A stretch of DNA of 64,000 nt from Emcibacter sp. SYSU 3D8 (GTDB lineage Bacteria; Pseudomonadota; Alphaproteobacteria; SMXS01). The notes beneath the pieces were generated by a model. That model was not told the DNA's origin, ran no database searches, and saw only the letters and a program-made list of their open reading frames with translations. Shown here piece by piece: positions 43,005 to 52,172 of the stretch. The DNA is taken from contig NZ_JBBYXK010000001.1 in assembly GCF_039655875.1 (NCBI RefSeq), forward strand, positions 1,157,001 to 1,221,000, in the 5' to 3' direction. Position 1 is the stretch's first letter, and each line of letters opens with the position of its first letter. The translations under genes and the position numbers were made by a program.

Positions 43005-43790
43005 CTAGCGTTCTACCCGCATCGACGCGCCCAGATGGGTACCGGCGTCGACCAGGAGGGTTTCACCCGTCGTATGGCGGGCGCTCAGCGCGAAATAGAC
43101 GATCGGCTCGGCCACCTCGGCCGGCGTGCTGGCTTCCTTGAGCGGATTGGCCTTCGCCACCGACGCGCGCAGCTTCTCGAAGGTCTCGTCGCCCAGTCCG
43201 CTGCGCAGCCAGCGCGTGTCGATGAAGCCCGGGCACACCGTGTTGACCCGGATCTCCGGCCCCAAGGCGCGGGCGAGTGACATGGTCATGTTGTTGAGCG
43301 CGCCCTTCGAGGCGGCATAGGCGATCGAGCTGCCGACGCCGCGAACGCCCGCCAGCGACGACACGTTGACCACCGAACCGGCGCCCTGCTTCTGCATGGC
43401 GGGCGCGACCGCGCGGGTCATCTGGTAAGGGCCGATGACGTTGACCGCGTAAATGCGCTGGAAGTCCTCGGCGGTCAGGCCTTCGAGGTCGTGATGCGCG
43501 ACGAACTTGGAGGTGCCCGCATTGTTGACCAGCACGTCGACACGCCCCCACTTGTCGAGCGCGGCCTGCGCCATGCGGCGGCAATCGGCATCGACCGACA
43601 CGTCGGCCTGGACCATCAGGGTCTCGGCGCCCAGCGCCTTGCAGGCCGCCTCGGCTTCCTTCGCCTCGGCCTCGCTCTTGGTGTAGTTGATCACCACGTT
43701 GCAGCCGCGCTCGGCCAGCTGCCGCGCAACTTCCGCGCCGACACCCGTCGCCGAGCCGGTGACGATCGCGACCTTCCCCTTGCCGTCCAT
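43005..43790 (-). CDS. Short-chain dehydrogenase/reductase
   Basis: A 261-residue classical SDR: TGSATGVGAEVARQL cofactor loop, NNAGTSKF, catalytic Ser in VNVSSLAGV, and YAASKGALNNM for Tyr-Lys. The C-terminal loop AEPIVYFALSARHTTGETLLVDAGTH is standard. Resembles 3-oxoacyl-ACP reductase-like oxidoreductases. ATG at 43790 overlaps by one base the stop codon of the small membrane-protein gene upstream, so the pair is translationally coupled. Confidence 0.9.
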   Translation of the reverse strand: MDGKGKVAIVTGSATGVGAEVARQLAERGCNVVINYTKSEAEAKEAEAACKALGAETLMVQADVSVDADCRRMAQAALDKWGRVDVLVNNAGTSKFVAHHDLEGLTAEDFQRIYAVNVIGPYQMTRAVAPAMQKQGAGSVVNVSSLAGVRGVGSSIAYAASKGALNNMTMSLARALGPEIRVNTVCPGFIDTRWLRSGLGDETFEKLRASVAKANPLKEASTPAEVAEPIVYFALSARHTTGETLLVDAGTHLGASMRVER

Positions 43791-44101
43791 CAGGCCCCTT
43801 CCCTTGTCCGCCGCAGTGCGGATCCGATTCTGTTGAGATTGACCAGCAGGTATACCGCCGAAACCAGATTGCCAACGATGAATAATGCAACGATCCACGG
43901 GGCCGCGCGCAGCACAGACCCTTCCGCCAGCCCGATGATCACGGAAAAAAGCAGGAAGCCAAAGGTCAGGTCAGCCATGCCCAGCGCCACCCACGGATCG
44001 GCGGTAAACGCGCCCCAGTCCAGCGGCGCGCCGGTCGAATATGCCCAGACTCCGACTCCAAGAAAAAACAGGATTCCCAGTGCGACGATCAATCTGGCCA
44101 T
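43790..44101 (-). CDS. Small membrane protein (possibly DUF1475-like)
   Basis: A 103-residue protein with three hydrophobic segments (about residues 3-21, 44-62 and 68-89) and a basic C-terminus (RIGSALRRTREGA). The WGAFTADPWVALGMADLTFGFLLFS segment resembles small DUF1475-type membrane proteins, but this is a weak visual match. It is coupled to the downstream SDR by a TGATG junction. Function unknown. Confidence 0.6.
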   Translation of the reverse strand: MARLIVALGILFFLGVGVWAYSTGAPLDWGAFTADPWVALGMADLTFGFLLFSVIIGLAEGSVLRAAPWIVALFIVGNLVSAVYLLVNLNRIGSALRRTREGA

Positions 44102-44191
44102 GCCGGCATATCCTTCCCCGGTTGCACGATCACTCTAGGAGCAGCTGACCGGCCGGTAAATCGGCAAACACCCGGTCACCGTCCGGTTCGC

Positions 44192-44221
44192 TTGACAGAC
44201 CTTCGGATGACCACCATTAAT
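44192..44221 (+). promoter_or_regulatory. Sigma-70-type promoter of the tetR-RND operon
   Basis: TTGACA at 44192-44197 and ATTAAT at 44216-44221 with an 18-base spacer, 33 bases before the tetR start. The operator-like palindrome follows directly. Confidence 0.6.
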
Positions 44222-44226
44222 TTCAC

Positions 44227-44244
44227 CTAACGAACGTTAGTTAG
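44227..44244. promoter_or_regulatory. Probable TetR operator
   Basis: CTAACGAACGTTAGTTAG is an 18-base palindrome with one mismatched pair. It sits just after the -10 box, about 10 bases before the tetR ATG, where a bound repressor would block the operon. Autoregulation is inferred. Confidence 0.65.
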
Positions 44245-44253
44245 TGAATCCAG

Positions 44254-44844
44254 ATGTCCACCCAGACCACCGCCGATTGCACCAGCCGGGAGCGGATCGC
44301 CGCCGTTGCCGCACCCCTGTTCGCCGAACGCGGCTTCGCTGCCGTGTCCATGCGCGACATCGCCCAGGCTGCCGGCATGCGGGCGGCCAGTCTCTACAAC
44401 CACTATCCCGACAAGGAGGCGCTCTATCTTGCCGCGGTCAAGGAGGTGTTCAGTCGCCGGGTGACGCTGATCGAGCAGGCGCTGCAGGCGGGCGGATCGC
44501 CGCGCGAGAGGCTGAAGTCCCTGTTGTCGGCGCTGGTCGAGGCCAATGCGGGTGATCCCGTCGCGGCGCGGTTGCTGCAGCGGGAATTGCTGGATGGCGA
44601 CGTGAAACGGCTTGAACGCCTGATCAGCGATATCTTCGCCCGCCCCTTCACCCACATGACGGCACTGCTGGCAGAACTGGCGCCTGGCGGCAGCCCCGTC
44701 CGGACGGCGGCCTATCTGATCTCGCTGATCCACGGCTATTGCGTGTTCGCGCCGATCCTCCCGGCGCTCGATCCGTCACTGACGACAGACACCGGAGTCC
44801 TGGCCGACGATCTTGCCGAGGAACTTCTCAGGCAAATGGTGTAG
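44254..44844 (+). CDS. TetR/AcrR family transcriptional regulator
   Basis: A 196-residue repressor with a typical N-terminal helix-turn-helix (FAERGFAAVSMRDIAQAAGMRAASLYNHYPDKE, residues about 25-58) and a helical ligand-binding C-terminal domain (DVKRLERLISDIFARP and following) like the CerR group of TetR proteins. It is the first gene of an operon: the membrane fusion protein ATG lies 2 bases after its stop. It probably represses the operon through the palindrome at 44227-44244 until an effector, likely a pump substrate, binds. Confidence 0.9.
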   Translation: MSTQTTADCTSRERIAAVAAPLFAERGFAAVSMRDIAQAAGMRAASLYNHYPDKEALYLAAVKEVFSRRVTLIEQALQAGGSPRERLKSLLSALVEANAGDPVAARLLQRELLDGDVKRLERLISDIFARPFTHMTALLAELAPGGSPVRTAAYLISLIHGYCVFAPILPALDPSLTTDTGVLADDLAEELLRQMV

Positions 44845-44846
44845 CC

Positions 44847-45932
44847 ATGAAACTTCCGATCGCCATGATCGCCGCCGTCCTGCTCGCTGCCTGCGGCAAC
44901 GGGCAGTCGGCAACGGCGCCCGAGGCAGAGCCGCTTCACCTCACGGCGATTCCGGTGCGCGAGCAGGACGTGGTCAACCCCATCCTGGCTACAGGCGAGA
45001 TCCACGCCGACAAGATCACCGAGATCAAGCCCCGGGTCGACGGCACCATCGACGCCGTTTTCGTCGACGTGGGCGACCACGTGACCCTGGGCCAGCCGCT
45101 GTTCCGGACACGCCAGGCCGACTACCGCAACCGGCTGGCCGAGCACGAACAAGCGCTGGCGCTCGCCCAGGCCGAACTGAAACAGGCGTCGGGCGACCTT
45201 GAACGCGCCGTGTCGCTGCGCGGCAAGGGCGTCGTTTCCCAGGGCCGCATGGACGAGGTGCAGGCGCGTTTCGACACCGCCCGCGCCCGGCTCGGGATGG
45301 CCGACGCCTCATTGGCCCAGGCCCGGCAGAACCTGGCGGACGCCACCGTCACCGCCCCCTATGACGGCATCGTCACCGGGCGTTACGTCGATGAAGGCAC
45401 CATGATCCAGGTCGCCACATCGAACACGCCCGTGGTGGAAATCGCCAAGCTCGATACGGTCGAGGTGATCGCCCAGGTGGCCGCCGCCCATCTGCCGCGG
45501 CTGCGTCCCGACACACGGGTAACCGTCGCCGTCGAAGGCGTTCCGGCGCCGATCGATGCAATGTTGGGCGTGATCAACGACAAGGTGGATGCCAGCACCA
45601 GAAGCGTGGAAATCAGGCTCCACCTGCCCAATCCCGATCTTGCCATCAAGCCCGGTCTGTTCGCCAAACTGACCCTGCATCCCGCGCCGAGGCGCGCGGC
45701 GGTGATCGAGCGCACGGCACTGCTCGGCCCGGCCGGAGACACCTACGTCTATGTCGAGCAGGACAATGTGGCCAGCCGCAGGGCGGTCCAGGTCCGCGAT
45801 GTGGACGCGGCGCTGGTCGAGGTGTTGTCGGGCCTCATGCCGGGAGACTCGGCGCTGGCCGGCCCGGCGCTCGCCCAGGTCAAGGACGGCTCGCCCGTCA
45901 TCGTGGGGAAAACGGCCGATGGGTCTCGCTGA
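44847..45932 (+). CDS. RND efflux membrane fusion protein (HlyD/AcrA type)
   Basis: A 361-residue periplasmic adaptor with a lipoprotein signal (lipobox LLAAC, Cys17). Features: the lipoyl half-motifs PRVDGTIDAVFVDVGDHVTLGQPLF and ATVTAPYDGIVTGRYVDEGTMI around an alpha-helical hairpin (EHEQALALAQAELKQA; KGVVSQGRMDEVQARF), then the beta-barrel domain (VEVIAQVAAAHLPRL) and a C-terminal membrane-proximal region. It links the RND pump to an outer-membrane channel, which is not encoded here. The RND start overlaps its end by 14 bases. Confidence 0.92.
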   Translation: MKLPIAMIAAVLLAACGNGQSATAPEAEPLHLTAIPVREQDVVNPILATGEIHADKITEIKPRVDGTIDAVFVDVGDHVTLGQPLFRTRQADYRNRLAEHEQALALAQAELKQASGDLERAVSLRGKGVVSQGRMDEVQARFDTARARLGMADASLAQARQNLADATVTAPYDGIVTGRYVDEGTMIQVATSNTPVVEIAKLDTVEVIAQVAAAHLPRLRPDTRVTVAVEGVPAPIDAMLGVINDKVDASTRSVEIRLHLPNPDLAIKPGLFAKLTLHPAPRRAAVIERTALLGPAGDTYVYVEQDNVASRRAVQVRDVDAALVEVLSGLMPGDSALAGPALAQVKDGSPVIVGKTADGSR

Positions 45933-48900
45933 CTTCTGCATAAGGCGACCCGTCTTCGCGGTCATGCTGATCGCGGGACTGGTGGCGCTGGGCATGCTGT
46001 CGCTCGGCCGGATCGGCATCGACCTGTTTCCCCGCGTGGAATATCCGTTCGTCGCCGTCTCGACCGTGCTGGAAGGCGCGACACCCGAGACCGTCGAGAC
46101 CGAGATCACCGACCCGATCGAGGAAAAGCTCAACACCATCGCCGGGATCAAGACCATGCGCTCGGTCAGTTCCGAGGGGCTGAGCCAGATCTTCATCGAG
46201 TTCGAACTGTCCGAGAACGTCGACACCAAGAGCCAGGAAGTCCGCGACAAGATCGCCCTGGCCCGCGGCGACATTCCCAAGGAGACCGAGCCGCCCATCG
46301 TCGACAAGGTGGACCCTGATTCCGAGCCGATCATGTCGGTGCTGGTGGCCGGCGACCTGCCGATCCGCGACCTGACGCTATATGCCGACAACACGGTCAA
46401 GGAGGCGCTGCAGCGCATTCCCGGCGTCGGCTCGGTGGAACTGGTCGGCGGCCGCGACCGCGAGGTCCGGATCTGGCTCGATATCGACCGGCTGCGCGGC
46501 TTCGGCGTCTCGGCGCAGCAGGTGATCGCGGCTATCGGCTCCGAACACGCCGAAATCCCCGGCGGCCGCATGGAATCGGGCGGCGGCATCCGCGAGTTCT
46601 CGGTCAAGACCAAGGGCGAGGTGGAATCCGTCGCCGAATTCGGCAATGTCGCGGTCGCCTTCCGCGAAGGCTCGCCGATCTGGCTGCGCGATGTCGCCCG
46701 TGTCGAGGACGGCATGGAGGACGAGCGCACCTATGCCGAACTGGGCGGTCAGCGCGGCGTGTCGCTGGAGATCAGGCGCCAGTCGGGCAAGAACACGGTG
46801 TCCGTTGCCGAGGCGGTGCGCGAGGCGCTGGGCGATTTGCAGGCGCAAGCGCCCGCGGGTATTCGCATGGTCATCGCCAAGGACGTGGCCCGGTTCATCC
46901 AGTCGTCGATCCGCGATGTCACCATGGACATGATCCTGGGCGGCCTGCTGGCGGTGATCATCACCTTCCTGTTCCTGCTCAACCCGCGCAGCACGATGAT
47001 CGTCGCCATCGGCATTCCCACGGCGATCGTGTCGACCTTCTTCGCGTTCTACGTCTGCGGCTTTACCCTCAACATGCTGACCATGATGGCGTTGTCGGTA
47101 TGCGTGGGCCTGCTGGTCGACGACGCCATCGTCGTGGTGGAGAGCATTCACCGGCTGATCGAGGAAGGCATGCCTCCCAGGGAAGCGGCCTCCGAGGGTG
47201 TCCGCCGGGTCGGCGCGGCCGTTCTGGCCGGGACACTGACGGTGATCGGCGTTTTCGTGCCCATCGCCTTCATGGAAGGCCTGGTCGGCTCATTCTTCTT
47301 CCAGTACGGGCTGACCGTGTCGTTCGCGGTGGCGGTGTCGTTCCTGGTGTCGATGACCCTGACTCCCATGCTGAGCTCGCGCTTCCTTGCCAAGCATGAC
47401 GATCATGCCGGCCTGCTGCAGCGTATCGAGGGGCTCCATGTAAGAATGGAGCACGCCTATGGCCGGATGCTCGACGCCACCCTGCGCCGCCGCTGGATCG
47501 CCATAACCGCGCTGTTCGTCGCGGTGGTACTGGGCGTCCTGGTCGCCGGGCAGGTGCCCAACGAATTCATGCCGCAGACCGACCGCAGCGAGTTCACTGC
47601 CGAGATCGAGCTGCCGCTGGGCGCCGGCATCGAGCAGACCCGAAAGGTGGCGCAGGTCATTGCCCGCGACGTGGAGAAAATCGAGGGCGTCGCATCGGTG
47701 TTCCTGACCGTCGGCGCCGGCGTCCAGAACAAGGTGAACAAGGCCAGCTTCTATGTGGGCCTGACGCCCAAGCACGACCGCGACCTGTCCCAGTTCCAGA
47801 TCATGGACAAGGTCCGCACCGCCATGCGCCGGCACAGCGGCCTGCTGAAATCGGTGAAACTTGCCGAGATTCCCTGGGTTTCCGGGGGTGCTGGCGCGGC
47901 TCAACCCATCGACCAGATGTTCCAGGGACAGGACCTGCACGAGTTGGACCGGCTTGCCCAGGAATTGGCGGCGCAGATGCGTCCCCTGCCCGTCTTCCAG
48001 GACGTCAAGACCTCGTTCGAGGCCGGCAAGCCCGAGCTTCAGGTGCACGTCGACCGGCAGACCGCGGCCGATCTGGGCGTGTCGGTCGACCGGCTGGCCG
48101 GCACGGTCCGCGCGCTGGTCGGCGGCGTCGACGTCGGCACCTACCAGGAGGGCGGCGAGCGCTTCGACGTCAGGGTACGGCTGGAGGAAGGACAGCGCGA
48201 CGACCTGTCGCGGCTGAGCCTGCTGCAGATCCCCAATGCCCGGGGCAACCTGGTCGATCTCGACAACGTGGCCAGCCTCACCATCGGCAACGGGCCGGTC
48301 GAGATCACCCGCATGAACCGCAGCCGCATGGTCGAGGTGACCGCCGCCAACAGCACCGGTGTCACGCTCGGACAGTCCGACGCCGAGTTGAGCCGGCTGG
48401 TATCGGAAATGGACATCCCCGAGGGCTATACCGTTCGGTCGGAGGGCATGGTCAAGACCATGAAGGAATCGACGGCCGCCATCGGCTTCGCCTTCCTGAT
48501 GGCTCTGCTGGTGATCTACATGGTGCTCGCCAGCCAGTTCGACAGCTTCCTGCAGCCGGCGATCATGATGCTCTGCGCCCCGCTCGCCTTCATCGGTGCG
48601 TTCCTGCTGATCTGGCTGGACGGCAGCGGCCTCAGCCTTTTTGCCCAGATCGGCCTGATCGTGCTGATGGGCCTGGTGATGAAGAACGGCATTCTGCTGG
48701 TGGAATACGCCAACCAGTTCCGTGCCCGCGGCATGGACGCGGCGGCGGCCATGCGCGCCGCCGCCCCGCTCCGGCTGCGGCCGATCCTGATGACCGCGCT
48801 GTCGGCCGTCTTCGGCATGGTGCCGATTGCCATCGCGACCTCTGACGGCGCCGAGTGGCGCCGGCCCATGGGCGTGCTGGTGATCGGCGGCCTGTTGTCC

Positions 48901-49020
48901 TCGACATTCCTGACGCTGCTGATCGTCCCCGTCGCCTATACGCTGATGGCAGACGCCGGCACGCCTGTGAAACGGCTGGCGCGCCGGCTGCTGGGCCGGC
49001 GCCCGGCCGCGGCGGAATGA
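45919..49020 (+). CDS. RND superfamily efflux permease (HAE1/AcrB-like)
   Basis: A 1033-residue inner-membrane transporter of normal RND length. It begins with the first transmembrane helix (RRPVFAVMLIAGLVALGML) and the porter-domain start FPRVEYPFVAVST. Transmembrane helix 4 carries the proton-relay Asp pair in VGLLVDDAIVVVE, and the C-terminal half repeats the plan (MKNGILLVEYANQFRARG). It exports hydrophobic compounds or lipids by proton antiport. Start ATG at 45919 lies inside the fusion protein gene end, indicating coupled translation. The substrate is unknown. Confidence 0.93.
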   Translation: MGLADFCIRRPVFAVMLIAGLVALGMLSLGRIGIDLFPRVEYPFVAVSTVLEGATPETVETEITDPIEEKLNTIAGIKTMRSVSSEGLSQIFIEFELSENVDTKSQEVRDKIALARGDIPKETEPPIVDKVDPDSEPIMSVLVAGDLPIRDLTLYADNTVKEALQRIPGVGSVELVGGRDREVRIWLDIDRLRGFGVSAQQVIAAIGSEHAEIPGGRMESGGGIREFSVKTKGEVESVAEFGNVAVAFREGSPIWLRDVARVEDGMEDERTYAELGGQRGVSLEIRRQSGKNTVSVAEAVREALGDLQAQAPAGIRMVIAKDVARFIQSSIRDVTMDMILGGLLAVIITFLFLLNPRSTMIVAIGIPTAIVSTFFAFYVCGFTLNMLTMMALSVCVGLLVDDAIVVVESIHRLIEEGMPPREAASEGVRRVGAAVLAGTLTVIGVFVPIAFMEGLVGSFFFQYGLTVSFAVAVSFLVSMTLTPMLSSRFLAKHDDHAGLLQRIEGLHVRMEHAYGRMLDATLRRRWIAITALFVAVVLGVLVAGQVPNEFMPQTDRSEFTAEIELPLGAGIEQTRKVAQVIARDVEKIEGVASVFLTVGAGVQNKVNKASFYVGLTPKHDRDLSQFQIMDKVRTAMRRHSGLLKSVKLAEIPWVSGGAGAAQPIDQMFQGQDLHELDRLAQELAAQMRPLPVFQDVKTSFEAGKPELQVHVDRQTAADLGVSVDRLAGTVRALVGGVDVGTYQEGGERFDVRVRLEEGQRDDLSRLSLLQIPNARGNLVDLDNVASLTIGNGPVEITRMNRSRMVEVTAANSTGVTLGQSDAELSRLVSEMDIPEGYTVRSEGMVKTMKESTAAIGFAFLMALLVIYMVLASQFDSFLQPAIMMLCAPLAFIGAFLLIWLDGSGLSLFAQIGLIVLMGLVMKNGILLVEYANQFRARGMDAAAAMRAAAPLRLRPILMTALSAVFGMVPIAIATSDGAEWRRPMGVLVIGGLLSSTFLTLLIVPVAYTLMADAGTPVKRLARRLLGRRPAAAE

Positions 49021-49021
49021 C

Positions 49022-49351
49022 CTACTGGATGGCGTAGACGCCGGTGACCACCGTTTCCCTCGGGCTGTCCTCCGCGGCGCGGATTGCCACGTTCCGGGCC
49101 TGGACCATCACGCAATCGCCATAGGCGAGCATGCCCTCGTTGCCGTCGTAGCTGATCGTCGCTCCTGCGTTCGTGTCGCCGTCGAGGCAGATCTGGACGT
49201 CGCCGGTCTCGGCCATGTCGGCAAGCTGCTTGACGGCGCCCCCTCTGACTTCGAACGGCAAGGGCAGCCCAACACCCGCAAGCCACGACGGCGCGCCCAT
49301 GAACAGGGCGCACAGGGCGATCACCAGCCCAATGCCTGCCACGTTCTGCAT
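49022..49351 (-). CDS. Hypothetical secreted protein
   Basis: A 109-residue protein with an N-terminal hydrophobic segment (residues 5-30, GIGLVIALCALFMGAPSWLAGVGL) that may be a signal peptide or anchor, followed by a small beta-rich region with two Cys (ICLDGD; YGDCVMV) that could form a disulfide. No family was recognised. AGGGA precedes the ATG. It converges on the RND gene with one base between the stop codons. Confidence 0.6.
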   Translation of the reverse strand: MQNVAGIGLVIALCALFMGAPSWLAGVGLPLPFEVRGGAVKQLADMAETGDVQICLDGDTNAGATISYDGNEGMLAYGDCVMVQARNVAIRAAEDSPRETVVTGVYAIQ

Positions 49352-49599
49352 CTGCCTGTCCCTTGCGATTTCCGTTGCACGACCGCTAGCGCCAGAAAGC
49401 GCCGATAGTTTGACCATGCCGCGACGGAAAAAAGCGCCCTGGCGCCGCCGGTCCCCTGCGCCGTTGATCGCGATCAATGCGGGCGCTTGCCCGCCGGTGT
49501 GAAATCGTGATGCAGACACGCGGGCTCCGTCCGCGCCGACGCAGGACGGTACATTGCTTACCCGCAGACGCTTCCCGCGCCGTACCGTTCTCCCAACTT

Positions 49600-49623
49600 G
49601 GCCCCGGCTCCCCGGCCGGGGCC
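49600..49623. terminator. Terminator-like hairpin after the M20 amidohydrolase gene
   Basis: Perfect 9-bp arms GGCCCCGGC and GCCGGGGCC with a 6-base loop, 5 bases past the amidohydrolase stop on the minus strand. T-runs are weak on both sides, so termination efficiency is uncertain. Confidence 0.55.
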
Positions 49624-49627
49624 TCCT

Positions 49628-50938
49628 TTATCTGGCGCCCGCCATGTAATCCAGGGTCAGGGTCACCATGGCCTCGACCCCGGTTTTCAGCGCGGCCTCG
49701 TTGACATGGAAGTCCGGCGAGTGGTTGGGCGCGGCGTCACCGGCCTTCACGTCAGCCTTGTTGATGCCCAGGAAAAAGTACAGCCCCGGCACCTCCTTCT
49801 GGTACCAGGCGAAGTCCTCGGCGCCCATGGTCGCCGGCGCATCCCGCAAAATGCCGCCCGCGCCCGCGCCGACCCGCTCCAGCGACGGCATCATCCGCGC
49901 CACCAGGCCGGGCGGATTGAACACCGGCGGCGCATAGGGCTTGATCTCCACATCGGCGCTCGCGCCCACCACCTCCGCGATCCCGTCGATGGTCCCGCGA
50001 ATGCGGTCGAGGAACGCGTCATGGGTCTCGGGGTCCAAATGGCGGATGGTGCCCGACATCTCGACCCTGTCGGGAATGATGTTGTGGCGCACGCCGCCCG
50101 ATATCCGGCCGATCGAGATCACCACCGGGGACGCCGAAGCGTCCATCTGCCGGGTCACCATCGTCTGCAGGCCCAGGATGATCTGTGCCGACGCGGTCAC
50201 CGGATCGACGCCCTTCGACGGCATGGCGCCGTGAGTCTGCCGCCCGTGCACGGTGATGGCAAGCTGGTCGGAGCCCGCCATGGTGCCGCCGTTGCGCACG
50301 GTAAGCTGCCCCGGCGGTCCCGGCCAGGTATGCAGGCCGAACACCACGTCGGCCTTGGGATCGGCCAGCGCGCCCTCGGCGATCATCTGTCTGGCGCCGC
50401 CGGTTTCGCCGGCTGGCACGCCCTCTTCGGCCGGCTGGAACAGGAACACCACCGTGCCAGGCAGATCGGCCTGGCGGCCGGCCAGTACCGTGGCAGCCCC
50501 CAACAGGATCGCCGTATGGGCGTCGTGCCCGCAGGCATGCATGACACCGACCTGCTGGCCGTTATAGTCGGCCTTCACCGTGGAGGCGAAAGGCAGTCCC
50601 GCGGGCTCGGTCACGGGCAGCGCGTCCATGTCGGCGCGCAGGGCGACCACCGGGCCGGGCAATCCGCCCTTCAGCACGCCGACAACACCCGTATGCGCCA
50701 CGCCGGTGCGCACCTCCAGGCCCAGCGAGCGCAACTGATCGGCGACGATCTTCGCCGTGCGGTGCTCGCGGTTTCCCAGTTCCGGGTGCTGATGGATGTC
50801 GCGGCGCCAGGCAATCACCTGCGCGTCCACGGCCGCGGCCTGCGCACGGATGGCAGCCTGTTCGGGCGTGGTAGCGGCGGCAGGCGCGGCCAGAGGCAAC
50901 GTCAGTACCGCGCCGAGCATCAGGGTCGTTCTCCGCAT
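49628..50938 (-). CDS. M20 family amidohydrolase (hippurate hydrolase-like), secreted
   Basis: A 436-residue zinc-dependent amidohydrolase. A signal peptide is present (MRRTTLMLGAVLTLPLAAPAAA). Metal-binding and catalytic signatures: ALRADMDALPVTEP, MHACGHDAHTAILLGAA, QPAEEGVPAG and the late His in MGAEDFAWYQKEVPG. The dimerisation domain is in the middle (VHGRQTHGAMPSKGVDP). Members remove acyl groups from N-acyl amino acids (hippurate, N-acetyl or indoleacetyl conjugates). GAGGAG lies 7 bases before the ATG at 50938. Monocistronic. Confidence 0.92.
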   Translation of the reverse strand: MRRTTLMLGAVLTLPLAAPAAATTPEQAAIRAQAAAVDAQVIAWRRDIHQHPELGNREHRTAKIVADQLRSLGLEVRTGVAHTGVVGVLKGGLPGPVVALRADMDALPVTEPAGLPFASTVKADYNGQQVGVMHACGHDAHTAILLGAATVLAGRQADLPGTVVFLFQPAEEGVPAGETGGARQMIAEGALADPKADVVFGLHTWPGPPGQLTVRNGGTMAGSDQLAITVHGRQTHGAMPSKGVDPVTASAQIILGLQTMVTRQMDASASPVVISIGRISGGVRHNIIPDRVEMSGTIRHLDPETHDAFLDRIRGTIDGIAEVVGASADVEIKPYAPPVFNPPGLVARMMPSLERVGAGAGGILRDAPATMGAEDFAWYQKEVPGLYFFLGINKADVKAGDAAPNHSPDFHVNEAALKTGVEAMVTLTLDYMAGAR

Positions 50939-51076
50939 GCCGTGCTCCTCGCTTTGCCGGGCTATCGAGGCTAGGCGGCCCTGTCCGTGCTGTCGAGACG
51001 GTTGATCCCGGTCAATGCGCCGATGTGGACCCTGCCAGACCATCCGGCGTCCGCAATCCCGAGGAAGAAACAGGCG

Positions 51077-51283
51077 ATGAAAGGAATTCCGGTGGAGCTT
51101 TTGAGTGAAAGCAGCCCCAGTCGCGATGCCGCGCTGCGTGCCTATTCGGCGTTGCGGGCGAGCGGCGTGATCGACCCGCGTGCCTTCGAAGCGGCAGTGA
51201 CCGTCCTGCGTCACCATCACCCCGAGACCCAGCCCTGGCACGCCCGCCATATCCTCGCGGGATGGCTGGCGCCCGACGCATAA
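51077..51283 (+). CDS. Small hypothetical protein
   Basis: A 68-residue, soluble, Ala/His-rich protein (LRAYSALRASGVIDPRAF; VTVLRHHHPETQPWHARHI) of no recognised family. GAGGAA is about 10 bases before the ATG at 51077. Its codon use fits the genome, and it fills the gap between the amidohydrolase and rhomboid genes. The helical, three-helix look resembles small uncharacterised alphaproteobacterial proteins. Confidence 0.5.
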   Translation: MKGIPVELLSESSPSRDAALRAYSALRASGVIDPRAFEAAVTVLRHHHPETQPWHARHILAGWLAPDA

Positions 51284-51289
51284 GCCGCG

Positions 51290-52036
51290 TCAGCGCCGCC
51301 CCCAGGGGCCGTCGGCCGGATCGCGCTTCTTGCGGATGACGCTGAATGGGCGGTGATGGCCGCGGGCGAAATAGGGGATGTTCCCCGGCTTGAGAAACGG
51401 CAGCAGCACCATGCCCGCGACGAACCCGCCCACATGGGCCCAGAAGGCGACGCCCCCTTCGCCGGACGGCCCGCGTAGGCCATCGAGCAATTGCAGCACG
51501 AACCACAGGCCAAGCACGATCAGCGCCGGCACGAACACCAGCCCGAACGGGAACATCAGAACCTTCACGTTGGCCCGCGGGAACAGCAGGAAATAGGCGC
51601 CCAGCACGCCCGAGACGGCGCCGCTCGCGCCTACCATCGGGATCTTCGAGTCGGGATGCAGCAGCGCCTGGGTCAGTGCCGCAGCCACGCCGCACAGCAG
51701 ATAGAAGAGCAGGAAGCGCCCCCGGCCCAGCACCATCTCCACATTGTCACCGAAGATCCACAGATAGAGCATGTTGCCGGCCAGATGCATGAACCCGCCA
51801 TGCATGAACATGGAGGTGAACAGCGTCGCCCATGCCGGGATGACGGCAAGTTCTTCGGGCAGTTGCAGGCTGTTGAACAACACCACCGGGATCATGCCGA
51901 AGACGTAGACAGCCTCCTGCGCATCCTGCTCCGACAACCCGGCCTGCCAGAGGTAAACAAGCACGCAAAGGGCGATGATGGCCCAGGTCAGATAGGACCG
52001 GCCGCCATGCGGATTGTCGTCAAAAAGTGGGAACAT
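51290..52036 (-). CDS. Rhomboid family intramembrane serine protease
   Basis: A 248-residue membrane protein with six to seven hydrophobic segments. The catalytic dyad is Ser138 in GASGAVSG and His201 in AHVGGFVAG; the oxyanion residues are in HGGFMHLAGNMLYLW (His84, Asn88). Rhomboids cleave transmembrane segments of other membrane proteins. The charged C-terminus (HRPFSVIRKKRDPADGPWG) is cytosolic. It converges on the small plus-strand gene; the targets are unknown. Confidence 0.93.
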   Translation of the reverse strand: MFPLFDDNPHGGRSYLTWAIIALCVLVYLWQAGLSEQDAQEAVYVFGMIPVVLFNSLQLPEELAVIPAWATLFTSMFMHGGFMHLAGNMLYLWIFGDNVEMVLGRGRFLLFYLLCGVAAALTQALLHPDSKIPMVGASGAVSGVLGAYFLLFPRANVKVLMFPFGLVFVPALIVLGLWFVLQLLDGLRGPSGEGGVAFWAHVGGFVAGMVLLPFLKPGNIPYFARGHHRPFSVIRKKRDPADGPWGRR

Positions 52037-52172
52037 CAGGTGATTCTACAGGGGGCTGGCCACGCACGCACATGCTTTCAATGCCGGAACGAGCCCATTG
52101 TTCCCTTTATCCATGAATGTACCGTGGCTAGTATGACCCGCGACTCACAACGTGTTCGGGGAGAGAACCGTC

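Noticed and set aside
44102-44253. A start of the tetR gene further upstream
   Set aside because: The promoter (44192-44221) and operator (44227-44244) occupy the region directly before the ATG at 44254.
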